Positions 6,132 through 12,690 of a DNA stretch of 13,777 bases are shown here, piece after piece. The stretch covers positions 1 to 13,777 of the forward strand of contig CALFYH010000431.1 in NCBI GenBank assembly GCA_937952155.1, read 5' to 3'. Both the position numbers and the translations under genes were made by a program. This DNA comes from an uncultured Saprospiraceae bacterium. GTDB taxonomy: Bacteria > Bacteroidota > Bacteroidia > Chitinophagales > Saprospiraceae. Position 1 is the first letter of the stretch. Each line of letters opens with the position of its first letter. The notes beneath the pieces are model-generated. The model had not been told where the DNA came from, did no database searches, and saw only the letters and a list, made by a program, of their open reading frames with translations.

Positions 6132-7619
6132 CTACATCCACTTTCTATGTGTAGATTCTATTTTATACAGGATAAAATCTCCAAGGTTTCTGCCCGATTC
6201 TGATGGTAAATATGGAATGGTAATTTGACCTGACGCTGTCCGCAATATCAATGCGCACAGGGATTTTTTTCGTAGGAATGGAGTTTCATATATTTTCACG
6301 GTTTGGACTTTATACAATGGTAATACAGTATTCTTATCACCAAATATTCCACTTTTTAAAACGAGTAATTGGCCATCATGTCCATAAGCTATCTTACGAT
6401 AAGACAAGAAACGACCGATTATCATCATTATTATTAATCCTGTCAATACCCATATTTGATTATACAATTCAAACCAAAGAAGTACCGAATTGCCTATAAT
6501 CATAAGTATAGCCCATATCATCGCAAATCTTTTGAAATAAAAAAAACTGACGCGTTCTACTTCTATTTCATTGATATCTTTATTGTCAAAAATAGTATCT
6601 ACAACATCCTGAATATGATGTGCCTTACAACCTGGTATCTGAATAAGTTGACTTTTGTTTGCTTTAGATGCCGTAGTTTGATGCAATTTCAAATTCTTGT
6701 AACCGATTATTTTTCGCAACAAATTGTCTGACCAAGATATAAATTGAATTTTGTGGTCTTGGGCTGATACTTCTTTTTTTGTAAAAATACCACTTACTAT
6801 TTTGAATCCATTATCAAATCGCAAGAATTGTAAATCAAAATACTTGATAACGGTTCTGCCAAGTGAAATCAAGATTGAAATCAACAAAAACACAAAAACA
6901 ATCAAAACTACGGCATTAATTCCCCATTCCCATTCAGGTATTTCTTCCGAATATTCGTCCACATCCAATCCTGCTTCTTGCAAATTTTGGTATATCCACA
7001 AAAAGAAAACAAAAATTAATCCGCCTGATCTAATGTGATTTTCGGTAAGACCTATTTTTAGCAAATCTGTAAAACCCAAGGACAAAATCTCTTTGTATTC
7101 AGAATTGTCGGGTTGATTTTCTTCCAAAGTATTTAACGCAATACCATTTGACACTTTTTTCCCAGCCATTATTATTTCGCGTAATCGTTTTGCTTTAAGT
7201 GCATCGATGGCTTGAAACTGGAATTCATTTTTTTCTGTGCCGGCAGTATCAATATTTAATTTTAATACATCGAAAATCTGATACACAATATTCTGTTCAA
7301 AATTGACAGCCTGGATCCTTTCCAAAGGAATGATTGTTTTTTTATGGCTAAAAACGCCAGTATGCATGACCAATTCATCATCCTGAATATAAAAGTAAGT
7401 CCTGAAAAAATTGACAATAGCATAAATCATCGACAGCAACGCTATGACGGAAATAACCCAAAGAATATAATCAAATTTTTCTGATCCACCGAGCAATATC
7501 ACTACCAATACTGGGATCAATTGTCTGAATACGATATTGATAGTCTTAAATAAAATCATAATAATGGCTACATAAGACTGCCTCGTCGGAACAGAAAACT
7601 CACCATCATTCTTCTTCAT
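6132..7619 (-). CDS. YdbT-like membrane protein with three bacterial PH (bPH_2) domains
   Basis: Inner-membrane protein resembling Bacillus YdbT, whose ydbST pair is reported to protect against certain antimicrobial peptides. I choose the ATG at 7619, which gives 495 residues. An upstream ATG at 7694 would add 25 residues encoded deep inside the preceding gene. Three repeats of membrane hairpin plus bPH_2 domain are visible: membrane segments near 26-44 and 51-72 with PH about 73-152; segments about 199-215 and 233-253 with PH about 258-342; segments about 362-381 and 386-405 with PH about 407-487. Each PH domain has the LxxxxGIF/GVF then IPL/LPLxxIQ pattern (GVFSHKKTIIPLERIQ, GIFTKKEVSAQDHKIQ, GIFGDKNTVLPLYKVQ). 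The start overlaps the end of the YdbS-like gene by 14 bases, so translation is probably coupled. Function in this phylum is inferred. Confidence 0.82.
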   Translation of the reverse strand: MKKNDGEFSVPTRQSYVAIIMILFKTINIVFRQLIPVLVVILLGGSEKFDYILWVISVIALLSMIYAIVNFFRTYFYIQDDELVMHTGVFSHKKTIIPLERIQAVNFEQNIVYQIFDVLKLNIDTAGTEKNEFQFQAIDALKAKRLREIIMAGKKVSNGIALNTLEENQPDNSEYKEILSLGFTDLLKIGLTENHIRSGGLIFVFFLWIYQNLQEAGLDVDEYSEEIPEWEWGINAVVLIVFVFLLISILISLGRTVIKYFDLQFLRFDNGFKIVSGIFTKKEVSAQDHKIQFISWSDNLLRKIIGYKNLKLHQTTASKANKSQLIQIPGCKAHHIQDVVDTIFDNKDINEIEVERVSFFYFKRFAMIWAILMIIGNSVLLWFELYNQIWVLTGLIIMMIIGRFLSYRKIAYGHDGQLLVLKSGIFGDKNTVLPLYKVQTVKIYETPFLRKKSLCALILRTASGQITIPYLPSESGRNLGDFILYKIESTHRKWM

Positions 7620-8124
7620 CCGCAGCGACTTTGTTAGTGATATAATTTTTAAGCATTTGTGCTTTATCGAAACTAAGACCAGAAATTGTCTCATCGTTAC
7701 CTCCAGCTGTAAAAAGTGTCAACTCCGCTAGGCCAAAAAGCCGTTCTATAGGTCCTTGTTCTATTTCGCTATGTTGAACTCTATTGAAAGGTACGATGAC
7801 AATTGATTTGAAAAATACGCCTGACTTTGATAAAATATCTTTGTCCCTAAGGGCATAACCCAAATTATCATACGATTTGACAGTAAAAATAATAGCTAAA
7901 CCAGTCAAAATGGACCATGTAAGCATTACAATCATCAAAATCGGCAAATTCAGCAATTTCTCGGCAAAATAACCCACTACAAAATATCCAACAAGCAATA
8001 CAAATGCAAATATTAAAAAACTGTACATCAATACTTTACGATAGGTAATATCGGGCTTTTCGTACTCGATAACGTCCATCGATGGCAATTGTAATGACTT
8101 GATTTGTTCGTTGCTAAATTTCAT
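7606..8124 (-). CDS. YdbS-like membrane protein with one bacterial PH (bPH_2) domain
   Basis: Smaller partner of the YdbT-like protein, 172 residues. A cytosolic N-terminus is followed by a membrane hairpin (about 32-53 and 60-80) and a single bPH_2 domain (about 85-165) with LSKSGVFFKSIVIVPFNRVQHSEIEQGPIERLFGLAELTLFTAGG. This GVF...PFNRVQ...G..ER.FG pattern is typical of the YdbS family. The C-terminal ADEEE end overlaps the start of the YdbT-like gene by 14 bases, giving the ydbS-ydbT gene order seen in Firmicutes. Both proteins probably form one membrane complex. A TAATTTTG box lies 61 bases upstream (8186-8193). In Bacillus subtilis the pair belongs to the SigW envelope-stress regulon; no such regulation can be read here. 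Confidence 0.85.
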   Translation of the reverse strand: MKFSNEQIKSLQLPSMDVIEYEKPDITYRKVLMYSFLIFAFVLLVGYFVVGYFAEKLLNLPILMIVMLTWSILTGLAIIFTVKSYDNLGYALRDKDILSKSGVFFKSIVIVPFNRVQHSEIEQGPIERLFGLAELTLFTAGGNDETISGLSFDKAQMLKNYITNKVAADEEE

Positions 8125-8185
8125 TGGTTTCTTTAATATTAAAGGTCATGACTTAACTTTGAAAAATATCTGCTTATGAATAAAA

Positions 8186-8193
8186 CAAAATTA
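8186..8193 (-). promoter_or_regulatory. Promoter -7 box TAATTTTG for the ydbS-ydbT-like pair
   Basis: Exact TAnnTTTG match on the minus strand, 61 bases before the ATG at 8124, in the 145-base gap after the kynurenine monooxygenase stop. No good -33 TTTG is seen at the expected distance, so the call rests on the -7 box alone. I see nothing else in the gap. Confidence 0.35.
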
Positions 8194-8269
8194 ACCCAAA
8201 GGATAGCCATTTAGTTCCATCATAGATACGCACTATTTATCTTTTTGACGAACAGTATATATTTGTCGA

Positions 8270-9622
8270 CTACATCTCGATTTTCCTGACGAGTTCAAGA
8301 GCTAAGCCTTCGTCAAAAGATTCAAAATCAGTCAAAGTCGCTGCATAATCCATCAAAACACGATCCTGTGCCCTACCCTTTTGCATGGCATAGCTATACG
8401 GCAGATCTTCTCTAAATGTCACCATGCTGTACTTAGAAAAATAATCAGGATATTTCTGTTCTAGTGCCAATTCTATCTTTCGCTTCAGCAAAAAAACCGG
8501 ATCTGCAGTCGCTGCGCGCATCTCGATTTCGTTTTCTACGGCAAGATCAGCAATAGCATCAGCATTTACTTTGCGTTGCTCCTGGAATGCAGGCAGGATT
8601 TCTTGCCAATTGCCACCATAGGTCGTGATCAATTTGTCGAGTTCTGTGACATCTTCAAAAGAAGCATTCATGCCTTGCCCATAAAAAGGAACTACTGCAT
8701 GGGCTGCATCTCCAAGTAAGAGAAATTTTCCATTTATCTGCCAAGGATAACATTTGACAGTACCTAATGAGCTAGTAGGATTTGCATGAAAATCTGCCAT
8801 TAAATCAGGCATCTGGTCATACGCCGATGGGAAATTTTGGGTAAAGAAATTTCGGATTTCTTCTTCTGTTTTTAGTTTTTCAAAGCTATTGTCTCCGTCT
8901 AATGGCAAAAACAAAGTGACCGTAAAACTACCATCCAAATTGGGTAGAGCGATCATCATAAATCCACTTCTCGGCCATATATGGAGTGCATTTTTCTCCA
9001 TTCTAAAAGTACCATCTGCATTTGCAGGAATTTCTAGTTCTTTGTATCCTGTAGTCTGGTATTTGATCGAAAAATCAAACCGAAATCTGGCGGATTGTTC
9101 CAACATAGCATTCCGAATAGCCGAACCGGCGCCATCAGTACCAAAAATCACTTCGCCTGTATCCGAAAAATGTGTACCTGTTTGGGTATGTTTAAGTTCA
9201 ATTGTCCCTGAGTCAAGAGATGCACTGGTACATTCAGTATCAAAAAACACTTGTACTTTACCTGTTGCTTCTGCCTTTTCTAAGAGCAATTTATTGAGTC
9301 CGCCTCTGGATATGGAATTGATCCATTCGCCGGGACGACCACTATAATTGACCAAATGATTGCCGCCATCCAAGCTATGGATCATACGCCCGTGCATCGG
9401 AATGATGAGTGGTAAAACATCATCTTTTATTCCTGCCAGCTCCAAAGCCAATAATCCCCTATCTGATAGCGCAAGATTGATTGATCTTCCAGCATTGACT
9501 CGACTCTTGCGCATGTCAGGCCGACGTTCGTACATGACGACAGAATATCCTTTCATCGCCATACGTAATGCTAAAAGTGATCCACACAATCCTGCTCCTA
9601 CGATGATGATCTTATTGTCCAT
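8270..9622 (-). CDS. kmo: Kynurenine 3-monooxygenase
   Basis: FAD-dependent, NADPH-using aromatic hydroxylase converting L-kynurenine to 3-hydroxykynurenine, in tryptophan breakdown or de novo NAD synthesis. At 450 residues it has the family's usual length. The Rossmann dinucleotide motif is at the N-terminus (VGAGLCGS, 8-15), followed by MYERRPDMRKSRVNAGRSINLALSDRG (30-56), diagnostic of KMO. The DG motif is GTDGAGSAIR (161-170). The second FAD motif reads GDAAHAVVPFYGQGMNASFEDV (304-325). The C-terminal region (about 380-450) contains the FxEDLPYSYAxxKGRAQDR-like stretch (403-421) and, unlike the mitochondrial enzyme, no obvious membrane anchor. No other kynurenine-pathway gene (dioxygenase, formamidase, kynureninase, hydroxyanthranilate dioxygenase) is in this window. 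It appears to be a single-gene unit with a TAATTTTG box 34 bases upstream. Very confident assignment. Confidence 0.95.
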   Translation of the reverse strand: MDNKIIIVGAGLCGSLLALRMAMKGYSVVMYERRPDMRKSRVNAGRSINLALSDRGLLALELAGIKDDVLPLIIPMHGRMIHSLDGGNHLVNYSGRPGEWINSISRGGLNKLLLEKAEATGKVQVFFDTECTSASLDSGTIELKHTQTGTHFSDTGEVIFGTDGAGSAIRNAMLEQSARFRFDFSIKYQTTGYKELEIPANADGTFRMEKNALHIWPRSGFMMIALPNLDGSFTVTLFLPLDGDNSFEKLKTEEEIRNFFTQNFPSAYDQMPDLMADFHANPTSSLGTVKCYPWQINGKFLLLGDAAHAVVPFYGQGMNASFEDVTELDKLITTYGGNWQEILPAFQEQRKVNADAIADLAVENEIEMRAATADPVFLLKRKIELALEQKYPDYFSKYSMVTFREDLPYSYAMQKGRAQDRVLMDYAATLTDFESFDEGLALELVRKIEM

Positions 9623-9656
9623 TGCTACTTTTTATTTACACAATCATTTTATATTA

Positions 9657-9664
9657 CAAAATTA
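9657..9664 (-). promoter_or_regulatory. Promoter -7 box TAATTTTG for kmo
   Basis: Exact TAnnTTTG match on the minus strand, ending 34 bases before the ATG at 9622. A convincing -33 box is not visible in the AT-rich sequence upstream. Confidence 0.4.
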
Positions 9665-9711
9665 TAAAATGTTAGCTACTTTATATCATATTACTAATAA
9701 CAATCATCGTT

Positions 9712-9744
9712 TTTGAACAGAATAAAGAAAAATGCCTGTTCGAA
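9712..9744 (-). terminator. Inverted repeat after the CYTH gene, possible terminator
   Basis: TTTGAACAG (9712-9720) and CTGTTCGAA (9736-9744) form a 9-bp stem with one mismatch around a 15-base AT-rich loop. It lies 13 bases beyond the CYTH stop (9758, minus strand), where the esterase-pepA-CYTH transcript should end. On the minus strand it is followed by A-rich rather than T-rich sequence, so it may be a processing hairpin or a regulator site instead. Confidence 0.35.
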
Positions 9745-9757
9745 GTACCGTAAAATT

Positions 9758-10282
9758 TTAATCTAAACCTTGAGCAATGAGGATATCACTGTAGGATGAC
9801 TGGACCAAATCATTGGCCGAAAGGCCGAAAAAATCAAGATATGCATCGCATTGTTTTTGTAGTTCCAAGGTAGTAAATGTACCTTCTGTATCTATTGCTT
9901 CCACTTCCAAAAAATATCCCAGCCCAACAATTGCGTCAAAATGAAACTTGACATTATCGATAAAATAAATCCTTCTAACTTTATCAACAATCACTTTAAC
10001 ACCAAACTGCATGGTGAGAATTTCCTTCAACGCTGGATCTGGCGAATGTTTATACAATATTATTTTTGACAACTTCGAGCCGGCAATGTCTTCCCGATCG
10101 TATTGGATAAGTGCATTTTCTATATTTCCTTCTCTCAGCTTGAGCCTACCATATGGGACATTAAAATAAGTATCTTTCTGATGATCTACGCCTTGAAAAA
10201 ATGGATTTTTGCTGATTAATAAATCTTCATATGGCTTGATATCATTAATACGTGCTTTGAACTCGTGGTTAAGGATATTCAT
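9758..10282 (-). CDS. CYTH-domain protein, class IV adenylate cyclase-like
   Basis: Member of the CYTH (triphosphate tunnel) superfamily, 174 residues, cytoplasmic. Members bind a triphosphate and two metals inside a beta barrel, and include class IV adenylate cyclases, thiamine triphosphatases and polyphosphatases. The N-terminal signature reads NHEFKAR (5-11), i.e. NxExK with Asn in the place of the first Glu of ExExK. Later conserved segments include FQGVDHQKDTYFNVPYGRLKLREG (29-52), a VDKVRRIYFIDNVKFHFD strand pair (99-116), and GYFLEVEA (122-129) with Glu126 and Glu128. The C-terminal helix ends SSYSDIL. The FQGVD..TDTYF and NVxxGRLKLREG pattern fits a subgroup usually labelled class IV adenylate cyclase; whether it makes cAMP is unproven. 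It follows pepA by 13 bases and is likely last in the operon. Confidence 0.8.
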   Translation of the reverse strand: MNILNHEFKARINDIKPYEDLLISKNPFFQGVDHQKDTYFNVPYGRLKLREGNIENALIQYDREDIAGSKLSKIILYKHSPDPALKEILTMQFGVKVIVDKVRRIYFIDNVKFHFDAIVGLGYFLEVEAIDTEGTFTTLELQKQCDAYLDFFGLSANDLVQSSYSDILIAQGLD

Positions 10283-10295
10283 ATCAATGGCATTT

Positions 10296-11723
10296 TCAGA
10301 CCATTGATTCCATGTAAGCGCCCAACAATCTTACGCCATAAGCTGTTGCAGTCCTTGATTTTGCAAACTCACTATCTGCAAAAGCGACACCTGCTATATC
10401 CAAGTGAACCCAGTTTTTATGTTCGGATGTAAATACTTCCAAAAATTTGGCGGCTGTAATAGAACCAGCAACAGGTCGGCTGCTTAGGTTTTTTATATCT
10501 GCTATGTCAGAGTGCATATCTGGTGCATAATCTTCCCACATGGGCATGCGCCAAACACGTTCGTTGATTGGTGCGCCTACCGAAGTGAGCGAAGCGGCCA
10601 TTTCATCATTGTGGGTAAACATACCTGATGCTGTATATCCCAAAGCAGCAATGACACTACCTGTCAAAGTAGCCAAATCAATCAAGTTTTCGGGTTGATA
10701 ATTGCGAATAATATAAGCCAATCCGTCTGCCAAAACCAATCTTCCTTCAGCATCTGTATCTATAACTTCTATCGACTTGCCTGAATATGAACTTATAACA
10801 TCACCAGGTCTGATGCTATTGGCATCTACACTGTTTTCAGCAGCTGGAACAACACCAACAATATGTATATCTAGTTTAAGTCGAGCTGCTAGTTCTACTG
10901 CACCAATAACTGCTGCAGCGCCACCCATATCGCTTTTCATGTAGCCCATGTTGGCAGATGGTTTGATGGAAATACCACCTGTATCGAAAGATATGCCTTT
11001 GCCTACAAGACCGAGTTTGGGGTTTGTTGATTTATTACCTTTTGGGTTATACTCCATCACAATAAGACGTGGCTCATGACAGCTTCCTTGGCCAACAGCC
11101 AGTAGTGCATCCATCTTCATTTCTGCCAAAGCCTTTTTGTCGTAAACATCAACTTTATATCCATATTTCTTACCAGAAGCAACAGCATAGTCTGCCATAT
11201 ATTCTGGTGTTTTGATATTGGATGGTGTATCTACAAGGTGCATAGCACTGACCTGAGCTTCAGCAATAGAAAGCGCTTTATTAGCAATAGATTCTTGACT
11301 TTTATCTATGATCAATGAGATTTGTGGCTCTTCAAATCTATTGCCATTCGTTTTGAAAGTACCAATATTGACCAAGGAAATACGCAGTCCAATTACCGCA
11401 TTTGTCAACAATTCATCGCTAAGGTGAGATCCTATGACTTCAATATGTATTTTAGTTTTAGATTTGAGTTGGTGGACAGCACTTCTGAAATACTGATAAC
11501 TTCTAGCATGATCTTTTTGCTCTCCAAGTCCTAAAATAGATATTTTTTGCTCCTTTACGGGATGATATATTGACAATACATCCTTCGGTCCCAAGTTCAT
11601 TTCTGGCACATAGGAAAGACCTGAATATTTTTTTATAATTTCGTGATTTTCTTGGTTTTTTTCGAAAGCCAAAAGTATAACTTCCGCAAAACCGGCAGAT
11701 TTTTCTATAATATTAAGTGGCAT
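10296..11723 (-). CDS. pepA: Leucyl aminopeptidase (M17 family)
   Basis: Two-metal aminopeptidase releasing N-terminal amino acids from cytoplasmic peptides. Length is 475 residues, with a variable N-terminal domain (about 1-165) and the catalytic domain (about 165-475). Metal ligands, aligned from memory to E. coli PepA, are Lys242 and Asp247 in GKGISFDTGG, Asp265 in MKSDMGG, and Asp324 and Glu326 in DTDAEGRLVLADGL. The catalytic Lys254 (SIKPS) and Arg328 are also present. The family signature usually begins NTDAEGR, and here the first residue is Asp323 (IDTDAEGR), a mild deviation that should not touch the ligands. The gene begins 9 bases after the esterase-like gene and ends 13 bases before the CYTH gene, so all three are probably one transcript. 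The role is peptide turnover; a regulatory DNA-binding role as in E. coli is not indicated. Confidence 0.95.
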   Translation of the reverse strand: MPLNIIEKSAGFAEVILLAFEKNQENHEIIKKYSGLSYVPEMNLGPKDVLSIYHPVKEQKISILGLGEQKDHARSYQYFRSAVHQLKSKTKIHIEVIGSHLSDELLTNAVIGLRISLVNIGTFKTNGNRFEEPQISLIIDKSQESIANKALSIAEAQVSAMHLVDTPSNIKTPEYMADYAVASGKKYGYKVDVYDKKALAEMKMDALLAVGQGSCHEPRLIVMEYNPKGNKSTNPKLGLVGKGISFDTGGISIKPSANMGYMKSDMGGAAAVIGAVELAARLKLDIHIVGVVPAAENSVDANSIRPGDVISSYSGKSIEVIDTDAEGRLVLADGLAYIIRNYQPENLIDLATLTGSVIAALGYTASGMFTHNDEMAASLTSVGAPINERVWRMPMWEDYAPDMHSDIADIKNLSSRPVAGSITAAKFLEVFTSEHKNWVHLDIAGVAFADSEFAKSRTATAYGVRLLGAYMESMV

Positions 11724-11732
11724 GAATTAGTT

Positions 11733-12515
11733 TTAGTATTTATTAAAATATAACCATCTGAAAGCTAGTGGAAATTGTTCTCCCCAGTGGATTTCTTTAT
11801 GTTGTCCTGATGGATTATGTGAAAAAGTCATCTCAAATCCCTCATATCTTCTTTTATTTTGAAGAATTTTCTCTAATCTGAGTACCTGACTGTAATGATT
11901 GGCACTTTCCATACCACCAGCATACAAATAAATATCTGTAGGTCCACCTGGTACATAATGATACGCCATGTCATAGATTTCTTCTGAGATCCACAAGCTT
12001 GGTGAAAATATCATCATATTACCGAAAATCTGCGGATACTTAAAACCAGCATACAAACTTATCAATCCACCCAAGCTACTGCCACCAATACCTGTATGAT
12101 CACGCCCAGTCAAAACCCTAAATCTTGAGTCAATCATTGGTTTTAGGTCTTCCAACATGAACTTGATATACAGATTGCCCTCAGCTTCGGTATATCGAGG
12201 TGTGCTATAAGGTAAATATTCCTGAATGCGCAAGATTCCACCGTGATCGATCGCAACAATGATCACATCTCCGATACCTTGCATAGCAAGCCGTTCTAAT
12301 GATTTATCTACGCCCCAATTGCCATATGGTGCATATTCGTCAAACAAATTCTGTCCATCGTGCAGATATAAAACCGGATACTTTTTATTGGTCTGATAAT
12401 AATCATGTGGCAACAAAACAGATATTCGCCTCTTACGCCCCAACTGGGGAATTTCATATGCTTCATCTAGAATTTCAATTCTAGGATAAAAAGATTTTAT
12501 CGCTTCTCCTGTCAT
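11733..12515 (-). CDS. Alpha/beta hydrolase of the esterase D / enterobactin-esterase-like family (PF00756 type)
   Basis: Serine hydrolase of the putative-esterase family, 260 residues, no signal peptide, so probably cytoplasmic. Features in order are the oxyanion-region strand KKYPVLYLHDGQNLFD (44-59), VIIVAIDHG (84-92), and the nucleophile elbow GIGGSSLGG (142-150) with Ser147 in the GxSxG pattern. Then comes FSPSLWIS (170-177), and the C-terminal catalytic His239 in GQHKEIHWGEQF (237-248), matching the family's HNExxW ending. An acid residue of the triad is probably in the 190-206 region (DIYLYAGGMES), but I cannot fix it. The enzyme may cleave esters, such as siderophores or acyl groups; the substrate is unknown. 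It is the first gene of an operon with pepA (9 bases downstream). The ATG at 12515 is only 8 bases from the TAATTTTG box, so the message may be nearly leaderless. Confidence 0.85.
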   Translation of the reverse strand: MTGEAIKSFYPRIEILDEAYEIPQLGRKRRISVLLPHDYYQTNKKYPVLYLHDGQNLFDEYAPYGNWGVDKSLERLAMQGIGDVIIVAIDHGGILRIQEYLPYSTPRYTEAEGNLYIKFMLEDLKPMIDSRFRVLTGRDHTGIGGSSLGGLISLYAGFKYPQIFGNMMIFSPSLWISEEIYDMAYHYVPGGPTDIYLYAGGMESANHYSQVLRLEKILQNKRRYEGFEMTFSHNPSGQHKEIHWGEQFPLAFRWLYFNKY

Positions 12516-12523
12516 AAGGGCAG

Positions 12524-12531
12524 CAAAATTA
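12524..12531 (-). promoter_or_regulatory. Promoter -7 box TAATTTTG for the esterase-pepA-CYTH operon
   Basis: Exact TAnnTTTG match on the minus strand, ending 8 bases before the ATG. With a start site 4-7 bases past the box, the mRNA leader would be a few bases or none. No -33 box is evident, so this remains a candidate. Confidence 0.4.
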
Positions 12532-12629
12532 AATACTTTTTGAATATTTGAATGAGATTTCTTAAATATATTCGCAATTTCTGTGTTTTAATAGGCATAT
12601 TATGAAACTTTTATGTATTTTAATTTAAC

Positions 12630-12637
12630 TATCTTTA
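12630..12637 (+). promoter_or_regulatory. Possible -7 element before the secreted SGNH protein
   Basis: TATCTTTA matches TAnnTTTG except at the last base, 53 bases before the ATG at 12691, within the 175-base divergent gap. There is no clear -33 box, so confidence is low. Confidence 0.22.
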
Positions 12638-12690
12638 CCCGTTGAATAGGGATTTTACATTGGAAATCGTTTATTTAATTAAATATATTG

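Noticed and set aside
7620..7694. Upstream ATG start for the YdbT-like gene at 7694
   Set aside because: It would lie 89 bases inside the YdbS-like gene and add a 25-residue segment unlike the family; the ATG at 7619 gives a short coupled overlap.
8889..9716. Open frames on the plus strand opposite kmo (8889-9347 and 9360-9716)
   Set aside because: They lie antisense to a clear kmo gene, and their translations show no recognisable domain.
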